In this document: in pieces, positions 17,946-25,774 of the stretch
Layout: the number at the start of each line of letters is the position of its first letter
Numbering within the stretch: the first letter of the stretch is position 1
From: Methanoregula sp.
Lineage (GTDB): Archaea; Halobacteriota; Methanomicrobia; Methanomicrobiales; Methanospirillaceae
Reading direction: 5' to 3'
NCBI RefSeq assembly: GCF_028712425.1
Contig: NZ_JAQTQD010000003.1
Location: forward strand, 119,805 to 183,804
DNA length: 64,000 nt
Translations under genes and position numbers: made by a program
The notes under the pieces: model-generated
Told to the model about the DNA's origin: nothing
Database searches by the model: none
The model's input: only the letters and a program-made list of their open reading frames with translations

Positions 17946-18153
17946 CTGATTTCTCACTATTTGGATCGACGATGTCCATAATTTTCTGGCTTTGCTTCAA
18001 CCCATTTCTTAATCTTTCCGCAGCGTTGACATCTTTTTTCCAATCTATAACATTGGACATATGTATATCGTACCCGTATTTTTTTCCCCATTTGTGAATT
18101 CCAAAAAAACACAAAATCTTACCTAATGAACCTCCCTTTCCCACATTAATCAC
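17803..18153 (-). CDS. Small AT-rich ORF, possible remnant
   Basis: The first about 68 codons (18153 to about 17946) have AT-rich codon use like the neighbouring island and read as a plausible protein fragment: ILCFFGIHKWGKKYGYDIH, then VIDWKKDVNAAERLRNGLKQ. The 3' part runs antisense into the hypothetical gene at 17556-17945 and looks like chance sequence. The GTG start and lack of a well-placed ATG, with a GGGAGG ribosome-site-like sequence inside the frame, suggest a degraded gene end left at the border of the island. It starts 7 bp after the stop of the zinc-finger transglutaminase gene. Confidence 0.25.
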   Translation of the reverse strand: MINVGKGGSLGKILCFFGIHKWGKKYGYDIHMSNVIDWKKDVNAAERLRNGLKQSQKIMDIVDPNSEKSVKPSPARTPSPLHPEDPARTGRSQRSRLQSRGRTATCHAWTGARVRG

Positions 18154-18159
18154 CTTATT

Positions 18160-19866
18160 TCAAGTATCGTATTGAGTATCATAATAATTTGAAATCCGCA
18201 ACCATTCGGCATAATGACTTTGATCAAGGACCTGCCCCCTTGCCTCCAATTGTTTCATCTTTATTGCATCGCGATATTCAGTACTTACATCTAAGACTTG
18301 TTCTCCTCCATTCAAATGGATAATATGTGGATTTGGAGAAATCGTAAATCCACCATAATATGTATCGGGAATATAAGTGATAATCGTCGGACGTGTTGTC
18401 TCAATAAAGGCATATCCTGTATCATAAAAATCATAATCTGGAGAACTTTTTACCCCGACTGTCATATGGTTTGAAAATTCAAAAAGAACCGTGTCAAAAC
18501 CCAATTTATTCAATAAATAGACTAATAAGAGTGATTTATCCGCACATACGCCCTTATTGTGATGTAATGTTTCATACGGATAGTACCAATCCATTGAAGT
18601 TCCATAAAACTTATTCCAATTGTACGGAATATGCTGTACCACACTTATTGCAATTTTCGCTTGATCATTAGGATTGTTTGATTTTTTCCTAATTGCATCA
18701 ATCAGCGGTTGGAGATTATCATTCTGATAATCATTCTCTAAAAGGGGCTGAATTACTTCTTTATCCGGATCGGAATAATATGAGTGACTTTTTTTAGAGA
18801 AATAATCTGCCAATCCACCATAAGTTGTGAAACTAATAGACTCTCGATTTCCATTAATCAGATAAGAAAATGACGTGGTTTTAGGGGATTGTTTGAAGTT
18901 AAGATTTTGTGTTGTTGGGATTGGTGTAAACCTGAACGCTTGCGGCGGTGTTGAAGATACTTCCGGAGCGGCCGTCACTGTAGAGGGAGGAATTATTGTG
19001 GATTGTGTGTTTCCTATCTGGAGGGAGTGGGTAATCGCATTTCCGTTATCCGATAGATGAGCCACACTCCCTATACTAATAATGAAAAATGATATCAGAA
19101 TTATTCCAATAACCGCGTATGATACATTGGGGAAGAAATACCGGTCAGATCTCCATGTTTTTTTAAGAATATATTTGCCAACTCCAGCTCTCACTCTATT
19201 ACTCAGATACAAAAGAATTGCCGAGAGGATTGCATAGAAGCAAAACTGGATGAAAAGATAAAAGAGAATATTTGTCGTCGAATCCGGAATTTTTGATGTT
19301 GCCAAGAAATTGGAAAGCAGGGGAAACGTAACCATCAGGAGCGCCATGATTTGATGTCCTGCTTCCCAGCATTTCATTGCATAGAGGAAATATGCGAGCA
19401 GGAAACACCAGAACCCGATAATAAAAAAGGTCTCGAATGTAGAACGGAAGTTGTCTAGCGGATAAAGGTAAGGCAGGTAACTCCCCCCCATAAAAAGTAG
19501 TGAGATTATCGTGAAATTTCGTAAAGTGATTTTTGCTTTGATCTCTCTCCATTTGTCCCGAATGATTCTATTTACTGCCTTGGAGGTATGTTTGGGTGGA
19601 TCAGGTGGGATGTATGTCCCTTTACAACCGTGATTTTCAGGTAGCCGACACTCATCGCAAAATATCAATCCACACCGGTTGCACCTGAATGGAAGGCCGT
19701 AGAGATCTTTCCCACAGTTATTGCAGTACCGGTGATGCGGCTTATGATGTCCGTGGCAATGATGATTTTCAGGAAGGTGATGATCTGAACAAAAACTGTG
19801 TCCACACCGACGGCACTTATAGGGGAGTTCGTGGAGTATTTTTCCGCAAAAGTGGCAACGGTGCAT
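18160..19866 (-). CDS. AN1-type double zinc finger, membrane-spanning, transglutaminase-like protein, 568 aa
   Basis: Three-part protein. Residues 1-35 and 48-82 are two AN1-type zinc fingers; finger 1 has C-x2-C, C-x2-C, C-x2-H-x5-H-x-C, while finger 2 has Cys in place of the first His (FCDECRLPENHGC). Residues about 115-285 hold five or six hydrophobic membrane segments. After a Thr/Pro-rich linker comes a transglutaminase-like domain (about 370-545): candidate nucleophile Cys in KGVCADKSLLLVYLLNKLGF, His in SNHMTVGV, and an acidic residue in YAFIETTRP. The fingers are predicted cytoplasmic and the enzyme-like domain external. AT-rich composition and neighbouring non-coding DNA suggest transfer. 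A divergent paralogue lies at 20085. The substrate (protein crosslink, cleavage or deamidation) is unknown. Confidence 0.75.
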   Translation of the reverse strand: MHRCHFCGKILHELPYKCRRCGHSFCSDHHLPENHHCHGHHKPHHRYCNNCGKDLYGLPFRCNRCGLIFCDECRLPENHGCKGTYIPPDPPKHTSKAVNRIIRDKWREIKAKITLRNFTIISLLFMGGSYLPYLYPLDNFRSTFETFFIIGFWCFLLAYFLYAMKCWEAGHQIMALLMVTFPLLSNFLATSKIPDSTTNILFYLFIQFCFYAILSAILLYLSNRVRAGVGKYILKKTWRSDRYFFPNVSYAVIGIILISFFIISIGSVAHLSDNGNAITHSLQIGNTQSTIIPPSTVTAAPEVSSTPPQAFRFTPIPTTQNLNFKQSPKTTSFSYLINGNRESISFTTYGGLADYFSKKSHSYYSDPDKEVIQPLLENDYQNDNLQPLIDAIRKKSNNPNDQAKIAISVVQHIPYNWNKFYGTSMDWYYPYETLHHNKGVCADKSLLLVYLLNKLGFDTVLFEFSNHMTVGVKSSPDYDFYDTGYAFIETTRPTIITYIPDTYYGGFTISPNPHIIHLNGGEQVLDVSTEYRDAIKMKQLEARGQVLDQSHYAEWLRISNYYDTQYDT

Positions 19867-20084
19867 TATACTTGAATCGCTTTTTTGTGACGATATAGAT
19901 TCCTTAATTCAATCCTCGAATCACGGAAGATACAACAAGCATCTTTGATCCAATTGATATTGCGTTTCTGTCGGTGTTTCTCTATGTCGATGGTATATCT
20001 CCGCAGCATAAAAAACCACAATTACGTCGGCAACAATAATCGAATAATAACGTTAATCATGTGAGAAAATAATTTACGCAAGTT

Positions 20085-21311
20085 ATGAAATTATACATCC
20101 AAACCTTTGTTTGTTTTATTCTTGGATTTGTTTTAATTTCTGGCTGTATTTCGGTACAACAACCCTTTTCGCCATATAAAGAAAGCACATCAACATTTAC
20201 AACAACATCTGAAGTAACATCACCAGCATTTACATCCCCTGCAACGACGACAATACCATCACCAACATTCACAGAAAAAACGGTATCAACAACCAGTAAT
20301 CCGGATTTCAAAACAAAAGGCTCTGTTGATAAAACCTATTACTACATCATCGACGGAATCCCAGGGTATATTCCCCTCAACATTTATACCGGAGTGAACG
20401 AATATATCGTCTCTTTTGGAGACATCTATACTCATGATGATTATAATCAAATCGTTGACAACGAGGTCCAGCGTGAATACATTACCCCAATGGTCAAAAA
20501 TATCAAACTAGCTGCAAAAAATCCGGATGATGAAGCACGGATAGCAATCAGTCTCGTTCAACACATAAAATATGATGCGAATGCCCTCAATGAAATTCAG
20601 GTTAACAAATCTGAATCTGGCAAATATATCGGGCGTTATCCCTACACGATCCTTTCTCAAAACTGGGGCGGGATCTGCGGTGAAAAATCATTTCTTCTTG
20701 CACTTCTCTTAAAGGATCTCGGATATAGTGTTGTACTGATGGAGTTTGACGATGTTAGTCATATGGCAGTTGGAATTAAAGTGCCCTCGGAATATTCTTA
20801 CAAGAATACGGGATATGCCTTGATAGAAAGTACCAGTCCAGAAATCCCAACATCGTACGAATACTCAGTTGATGGTTATAAAACACGGATGTCATTGCTA
20901 ACACCCACAAAAATCATAAAAATCTCTGATGGAAAATCATTTGATTCAGTTAGTAAGGAGTTTGCCGATGCTCAAATTCAAGGAACAATTCACTTATCCG
21001 CGGCGGAAGTAATCGCAGCTAAAGATAACGTGACTTTTGATATTCAAAAACTCGAGGAACTCAAATTAACTGTAGATTACTGGCGAAGTCATTTGAATTT
21101 CGATTTGCAGGGTAAGCCCATAAACGATAATAACTACCTAAGATACTTGATGGCAGTTGGTGAATACAATTCTTATTATCAATACACCTATTTACCCAAT
21201 TACAAAATGTTGGAGAGCTCTTATAAAATTTTCAAGGAAGTGTATTTACCAAAACAAAAATCTCTTAACGAAAAATACGGGATAACATCAGGCTTCAATA
21301 TTGGATTATAA
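20085..21311 (+). CDS. Lipoprotein with transglutaminase-like domain, 408 aa
   Basis: The N-terminus is a lipoprotein signal (FVCFILGFVLISGC, lipobox Cys), followed by a Thr/Ser/Pro-rich linker of about 60 residues. The core resembles the C-terminal domain of the divergent neighbour: NPDDEARIAISLVQHIKYD, candidate nucleophile in GGICGEKSFLLALLLKDLGY, His in VSHMAVGIK, and GYALIESTSP. A helical C-terminal extension of about 120 residues follows. It is predicted to be anchored on the outer face of the membrane. The gene is AT-rich like its neighbour and has an AT-rich promoter immediately before the ATG (AAAATAATTTACGC), with a very short leader. Confidence 0.75.
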   Translation: MKLYIQTFVCFILGFVLISGCISVQQPFSPYKESTSTFTTTSEVTSPAFTSPATTTIPSPTFTEKTVSTTSNPDFKTKGSVDKTYYYIIDGIPGYIPLNIYTGVNEYIVSFGDIYTHDDYNQIVDNEVQREYITPMVKNIKLAAKNPDDEARIAISLVQHIKYDANALNEIQVNKSESGKYIGRYPYTILSQNWGGICGEKSFLLALLLKDLGYSVVLMEFDDVSHMAVGIKVPSEYSYKNTGYALIESTSPEIPTSYEYSVDGYKTRMSLLTPTKIIKISDGKSFDSVSKEFADAQIQGTIHLSAAEVIAAKDNVTFDIQKLEELKLTVDYWRSHLNFDLQGKPINDNNYLRYLMAVGEYNSYYQYTYLPNYKMLESSYKIFKEVYLPKQKSLNEKYGITSGFNIGL

Positions 21312-21528
21312 AAAAATGGCCGCATTGATAAAACACAAAAAGAAAGACACTTTTAAAATATTTTCAAAAAAAAAAAAACGAAAAAATTCACGACTCCCAA
21401 ATTTTTTTTACAGGTATCTCGATACGGTATATATTCCCGGATAGGTAGGAGTATGGCCCGTTGTACCTCCGCCCCCGTATGTCGGTACTCTCATCTCCCC
21501 CGAGAGAGGCCTCTCTTCGATGAATACC

Positions 21529-21730
21529 CCCATTTTAGAGACCCGCCAATCCGGCCCCTTTACAGGCTCCGTTTCCCCCCATTTCCGGATCCAGAGGGAA
21601 TAATTAAGAGAAAATCCTCATTTTTACGCCGGAGGGGAGCGGTAAATTTTTGCCACATTCTTTTGGCCGATCTGGAGGCGAAACGGGTTTTGGCCTGTGG
21701 CAGGGGGTCCGGAGATGACCGGCAGCCGCC
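21529..21730. repeat. About 200-bp direct repeat, copy 1
   Basis: Shares nearly all of its sequence with 21884-22107, including CCGCCAATCCGG, CCGGATCCAGAGGGAATAAT, GAGCGGTAAATTTTTGCCAC and TGGCCTGTGGCAGGGGGTCC. Copy 1 lacks the short internal duplication (a second GAGGGAATAATT) present in copy 2. Confidence 0.85.
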
Positions 21731-21764
21731 AGGGGGGTTTATCGGGGATCGACAATTCTCTGTC

Positions 21765-21876
21765 GAAGAAACCATAGGTTTCTTCTCCTCCTCCCGGTCT
21801 GATGACCCGTCGGACGTCGGAGAAACCCGTGGGATTCTCCTCCAGCTTCTGGCATGATAGCGTGTGGCACGTCGGA
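21765..21876 (+). repeat. Two-hairpin element, tandem pair
   Basis: First unit: GAAGAAACC (21765-21773), 3-base loop, GGTTTCTTC (21777-21785), linker TCCTCCTCC, GGTC-TGAT-GACC (21796-21807) and tail TCGGA (21810-21814). Second unit at 21819-21876 is degenerate: GGAGAAACCC pairs with GGGATTCTCC except for one A-A mismatch, then a C/T-rich linker, an imperfect second stem and GTCGGA. Same architecture as elements at 31388, 52483, 53905 and 59353. Confidence 0.8.
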
Positions 21877-21883
21877 TCTTACT

Positions 21884-22107
21884 CCCATTTCAGAGATCCG
21901 CCAATCCGGGCCCGTAGAGGGTTCCGATTCCCCCCTTTTCCGGATCCAGAGGGAATAATTCCGGAAAATGAGGGAATAATTAAGAGAAAATCCTCGTTTT
22001 TACGCCGGAGAGGAGCGGTAAATTTTTGCCACATTCTTTTGGCCGATTGGCAGGTAAAACGGGTTTGGCCTGTGGCAGGGGGTCCGGAGACGACCGGCGA
22101 CCGCTAA
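21884..22107. repeat. About 200-bp direct repeat, copy 2
   Basis: Second copy of the segment at 21529-21730, offset about 355 bp at its start. It contains an extra 21-base insertion that repeats GAGGGAATAATT. Sequence identity is high but not complete, so the duplication is not brand new. Confidence 0.85.
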
Positions 22108-22229
22108 ATCCCCTTCGGAGGGCGATCGCCGGTACCGACGGCGGAGAGGCACCTTTCCGTCGTAAAACGAAGGTAAAAAGAGAATACGATCCCCGCAACC
22201 GGGCAGGGCCCCGGGAGCGAACCCGGCCA

Positions 22230-22703
22230 TTACCCGATGGTCGCCTTCTGGATCACAACATCCGTGACCGGCCGGTCGCCGGGTTTTGTTTTTGTCTTGC
22301 CGATCTTGTCGACAACGTCCATGCCCTCGATGACCTTGCCGAAAGCCGGGTGCCGGCCGTCAAGGAAATTGTTGTTGACAAGGTTGATGAAGAACTGGCT
22401 GCCGCCGGTGTTCGGGCCGGCATTTGCCATCGAGATGGTGCCGCGATCGTTTTTGTTGCCGGGCGGGAACTCGTCCTTGATCGTGTACCCGGGACCTCCC
22501 GTGCCGTTCCCTTTCGGATCCCCGCCCTGGATCATGAAGCCGTTGATGACCCGGTGGAAGATGATGCCATTGTAGAATCCCTCGCGGACAAGTTTCTCGA
22601 AGTTTCCCGCCGTGATCGGCATGTCGGATGCAAGATCGATCCGGATGGTACCCATATTCGTTTCAAGCCGGGCGATCTTCCCGGAAGGTGCTGGCGATGT
22701 CAT
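22230..22703 (-). CDS. ppiA: Cytoplasmic cyclophilin-type peptidyl-prolyl isomerase, 157 aa
   Basis: Cyclophilin fold with catalytic and binding residues in FHRVINGFMIQGGDP (Arg and Phe/Met/Gln), AMAN-equivalent ISMANAGPNTGGSQFFI, and HPAFGKVIEGMDVVDKI. No signal peptide, so it acts in the cytoplasm and speeds proline isomerisation during folding. It is followed upstream on the same strand by a second, exported cyclophilin with which it shares most of the domain, suggesting gene duplication. A GGTACGAG sequence precedes the ATG. Confidence 0.93.
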   Translation of the reverse strand: MTSPAPSGKIARLETNMGTIRIDLASDMPITAGNFEKLVREGFYNGIIFHRVINGFMIQGGDPKGNGTGGPGYTIKDEFPPGNKNDRGTISMANAGPNTGGSQFFINLVNNNFLDGRHPAFGKVIEGMDVVDKIGKTKTKPGDRPVTDVVIQKATIG

Positions 22704-22797
22704 ACTATCTCGTACCTATGGGGGGTTCGGTTATATCAAAATACGCGGAAAAAACCTGCGCGGAAAAAATCGCAAAAATTGAAAATGCAATTTGGTA

Positions 22798-23448
22798 TCA
22801 GATCATCGTGGCGCGGATGATCGTGACGTTCTGGAGCGGGCGGTAGTACGGGTGGCCATTTGTTTCCACCTTCGCGATTGCATCGACAACATCCATGCCT
22901 TCGGTCACGGTCCCGAAGACAGGGTGCTTGGCGTCAAGGTAATTATTGTTGACCGTATTGATGAAGAACTGGGAGCTGCCGGTGTTGGGGCCGGAGTTTG
23001 CCATGGCAACGGTGCCGCGGTTGTTTTTGTTGGTGCCCGTAAACTCGTCATCGATCAGGTACCCCGGGCCGCCACGGACGGTGCCGGTGGGGGCACCCCC
23101 CTGGATCATGAAACCATCGATAACGCGGTGGAAGATGACGCCATTGTAGAATCCTTTCTCCACCAGCGCTTCGAAGTTTGCTGTGGTGATCGGCTTATTC
23201 GGGCTGAGTGCGATGACGATGTTCCCCATCGAGGTCTCCAGCCGGACGTTCTTCCCTGCGATCGCAGTCCCTGCCAGTGCCACGGTTTCCGCAGGGGAGG
23301 GGACAGCCGCGGTTGTCACGACCGGTACCGGTGTAGCAGAAGGGGCGGATTCAGGAGCCACAACCGTAGCGGGCTGCGTGCATCCTGCACAGAGAACAAG
23401 GGCCAGAAGAAAAAGCCCGGCGATTGATAATGATCTGAACGGGGACAT
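22798..23448 (-). CDS. Lipoprotein cyclophilin (exported peptidyl-prolyl isomerase), 216 aa
   Basis: The N-terminus MSPFRSLSIAGLFLLALVLCAGC is a lipoprotein signal with lipobox LCAGC. A Ala/Pro/Thr-rich linker of about 45 residues leads to a cyclophilin domain with FHRVIDGFMIQGG, VAMANSGPNTGSSQFFI and HPVFGTVTEGMDVVDAI. It should act on exported proteins at the outer membrane face. The ATG at 23448 is chosen because the longer frame (to 23568) adds 40 residues that spoil the signal peptide. It lies 94 bp before the cytoplasmic paralogue. Confidence 0.92.
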   Translation of the reverse strand: MSPFRSLSIAGLFLLALVLCAGCTQPATVVAPESAPSATPVPVVTTAAVPSPAETVALAGTAIAGKNVRLETSMGNIVIALSPNKPITTANFEALVEKGFYNGVIFHRVIDGFMIQGGAPTGTVRGGPGYLIDDEFTGTNKNNRGTVAMANSGPNTGSSQFFINTVNNNYLDAKHPVFGTVTEGMDVVDAIAKVETNGHPYYRPLQNVTIIRATMI

Positions 23449-23509
23449 CCCGGTACACTGGGGTGCCCCGGAAAAAAGAGATTGCGGGATTGCCCCTGTG
23501 CCTGCCGGA

Positions 23510-24187
23510 TTACCCGGACTTCGTCTCGTCGTCCTTGCGCCCAAACCAGAAGATGGCGCCAAGAGCAAGAATGATCGAAATCAGTCCCGTGACAAGGATG
23601 ATCGTTCCCTGGGACGTGACCATGGAATAATCGCGTGCCGAGACATCGATCGCGAGGACCGCCGCCGTGTTGCCGGTGGAGTCATCCACAGAATCATCGA
23701 TGGGGGCATAGGCGCTCATGAACGATCCGTACTTTGTGGTATACGGTTGTTTCGAGACGGTCGGGCCGGAGAGCGCGAGGAAGATCACGTCCTGGTCCGG
23801 TGCGGTGGACACCTCGCCGGTCCGCGTCGAGCCCTGCGGGTCCTGTACCATCAGGTCGTCCACGAGGAAGATTGCGGTCTTGTTCGGGTAGACCTTCAGG
23901 ATATAGGCATTGAGGATGTGGTCATCCATGCTCCGCATGGTATTGAGTCTCTCAACGAGCGCCAGGTACTCCGGCGCGTTCTCGTTCCCCGGGGTGATGT
24001 TCGCAAGTTCGGCTCCATGGACCTGGGTCGCCATGACGCCCACGGTCGCTTTCATTCCCCTGTCGGTCAGGCTCTTGAGCGCATCCTGTTCGCTATTGTA
24101 GGCGTACAGGGTGAGTGCCCCGATGATGATGATCACGAGGATCGCTGCGAGATACTGGTGTGTGGATTTCTTGCATGAACAGGTCAT
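23510..24187 (-). CDS. Membrane-anchored Cache/PDC-like sensor domain protein, 225 aa
   Basis: Two membrane segments (about residues 12-32 and 193-215) flank an external domain of about 160 residues that resembles a PDC/Cache ligand-binding domain (ILNAYILKVYPNKTAIFLVDD, then TTKYGSFMSAYAPIDDS). This is the layout of a chemoreceptor or kinase sensor module, but no signalling domain follows; the tail is 10 residues. It may pass a signal to a separate partner or be a truncated receptor. ATG 24187 is preferred (GGAGG 10 bases upstream) and lies 1 bp after the end of the PEGA gene, so the two are probably co-transcribed. The Cache assignment is inference from pattern. Confidence 0.65.
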   Translation of the reverse strand: MTCSCKKSTHQYLAAILVIIIIGALTLYAYNSEQDALKSLTDRGMKATVGVMATQVHGAELANITPGNENAPEYLALVERLNTMRSMDDHILNAYILKVYPNKTAIFLVDDLMVQDPQGSTRTGEVSTAPDQDVIFLALSGPTVSKQPYTTKYGSFMSAYAPIDDSVDDSTGNTAAVLAIDVSARDYSMVTSQGTIILVTGLISIILALGAIFWFGRKDDETKSG

Positions 24188-24188
24188 T

Positions 24189-25715
24189 TCAGGTTCGCCT
24201 CCTGAGTGCGGCTCCCAGTGCAACCGCCCCTGCGATCCCACCAAGGATGATTGCATGAGAGAGCGGCGACGCGGGAGTTGGCGCTGGTGCCGGCTGCATC
24301 GTGACGGTCAGCGGGGTTGTTTGCCCGGATCCCACGATGACGGACTGGGTGGAATCAATATACCCGGTATATTTCAGCAGGACGGTGTGCTGGCCTGCCG
24401 CGATGCCGGTGAGCGTTGCTGGGCTGTAGCCCTTGAAGAGGTTGTCGATATAGATCTCGGCCCCGTCCGGGGTCGTGGTGATCTGGATAGAACCAGTTGC
24501 CGGGACCGGTGTCGGCGAGGGGCCGACCGGTGTCAGGGCAGCGTTGATGGAGGTGACTACGTTCGGCTGGATGTAGACGGTGTTCATCCAGTCATTGTAG
24601 CCGGATGCCGTCACCTTGAAGAGGTGGTTTCCGCCGCCGACATTGTTCAGGGTCAGGGTGCCGGACGAGGGGACCCTCCCCTGTTCAGCGCTGTCCATCG
24701 ATACCATGGCTCCCGGGAGGGAGAGGACTTTCACGGTGCCAAAAGATCCCGGCGGCATGACAGCGTTGATGTTCTGGCTGCTGCCGGCATTAACATACAC
24801 GGTTGTTACATAGTCACTGTATCCGGTAAGGGTGAGCCGGAAGGTGTGGCTTCCCGGGTACAGGGTGACGGTGACGGGAGCCTTCCCCTGGTAGTTGTTA
24901 TCGGCGTAGACGAGGGCTCCCGTCGGGTTCGAGGTCACCGAGACCGTACCGGTGCTGCGGGGAGGGGGCGGTGACGGCTGGAGTGTCGGGTAATAAGTGC
25001 TGGTCTGCCCGGCTGTCACCGTGACGACCCGGGTGTCGGGTGTATACCCGTTCAGCGAGGCCTTCATGGAATAGGACCCGGGTGCAAGATTGGGGATGGT
25101 CACCGGGGAATACCCGTAGTAGTTACCGTTCATGTAGATTGCGGCACCGGACGGGCTTGACTGTGCGTAGATGGTGCCGGTGGTAACCGGCGGCGTTGTG
25201 GTCGGGGGTGTTGTTATCGGCTGGAGGTTTGCATTGACTGCCACATACTCGCCATCGGAGGGCATGTGGGAGGGTGCGCCGTTCCAAGTGGTGTACCCGG
25301 ATTTTGAGACCTTGATGTTTGTCACCGGAGATCCGGTTGGCGAGACCCCGACCGAGAGGACACCCCCGGACGTTACTCCCTCGTAATTGCCGTTAAAGTA
25401 CACCGAGGCGCCGTCAACATTGCTGTACACGTCAATGTATCCCTTACCGCCACCGGCCTGTGTCGGGGGAACCGTGACCGTGGGTTCGGTTGTCGGCGGC
25501 TGTGTGGGTTCTGTTGTAGGGACCGTGGTAGGAACCGACGTTAGTTCCGTGGTAGGCACAGCAGTTGGTTCTGTTGTCGGTGCCGTTACCGGAGAAAATG
25601 TTACGGGCGGCTCCGTTGTCGCGGTGGTTTCCGGATCGTCATCGGCTGCACAGGCCGGCCCAACGATAAATACACACAGAATTAGGATGATGAGAGAGGA
25701 ATAAAGCGATCTCAC
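24189..25715 (-). CDS. Surface protein with five PEGA domains, 508 aa
   Basis: Signal peptide (SLIILILCVFIVGPACA), a Thr/Pro-rich spacer with repeated PTTEPT-type units (about residues 28-90), five PEGA beta-sandwich repeats of about 70 residues, and a C-terminal hydrophobic helix with a basic tail (GGIAGAVALGAALRRRT). The PEGA repeats show the pattern S-x-P-x-G-A-x-(V/I)-Y-x(3)-(N/Y)-x-G-x-(S/T)-P, for example in repeats starting near SPSGAAIYMNGNYYGYSP and TPDGAEIYIDNLFKGYSP. The layout fits an S-layer-associated, membrane-anchored surface protein that binds ligands or polymers. The downstream Cache-like gene starts 1 bp after it. Confidence 0.9.
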   Translation of the reverse strand: MRSLYSSLIILILCVFIVGPACAADDDPETTATTEPPVTFSPVTAPTTEPTAVPTTELTSVPTTVPTTEPTQPPTTEPTVTVPPTQAGGGKGYIDVYSNVDGASVYFNGNYEGVTSGGVLSVGVSPTGSPVTNIKVSKSGYTTWNGAPSHMPSDGEYVAVNANLQPITTPPTTTPPVTTGTIYAQSSPSGAAIYMNGNYYGYSPVTIPNLAPGSYSMKASLNGYTPDTRVVTVTAGQTSTYYPTLQPSPPPPRSTGTVSVTSNPTGALVYADNNYQGKAPVTVTLYPGSHTFRLTLTGYSDYVTTVYVNAGSSQNINAVMPPGSFGTVKVLSLPGAMVSMDSAEQGRVPSSGTLTLNNVGGGNHLFKVTASGYNDWMNTVYIQPNVVTSINAALTPVGPSPTPVPATGSIQITTTPDGAEIYIDNLFKGYSPATLTGIAAGQHTVLLKYTGYIDSTQSVIVGSGQTTPLTVTMQPAPAPTPASPLSHAIILGGIAGAVALGAALRRRT

Positions 25716-25774
25716 AGTAATCTCTTCCTGTACTGGTACATCAGGAAAAGGCGCTATTTATGTGATCCGTTCTA

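Larger units (their letters stand above)
21312..22229. other. Gene-free 0.9 kb gap with duplicated segments and hairpin elements
   Basis: No convincing gene. The first about 110 bases are A/T-rich with a run of A after the preceding gene. Two copies of a segment of about 200 bp (21529-21730 and 21884-22107) flank a pair of two-hairpin elements (21765-21876). Frames that stay open here come from the repeats and lack protein-like composition. Confidence 0.7.
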
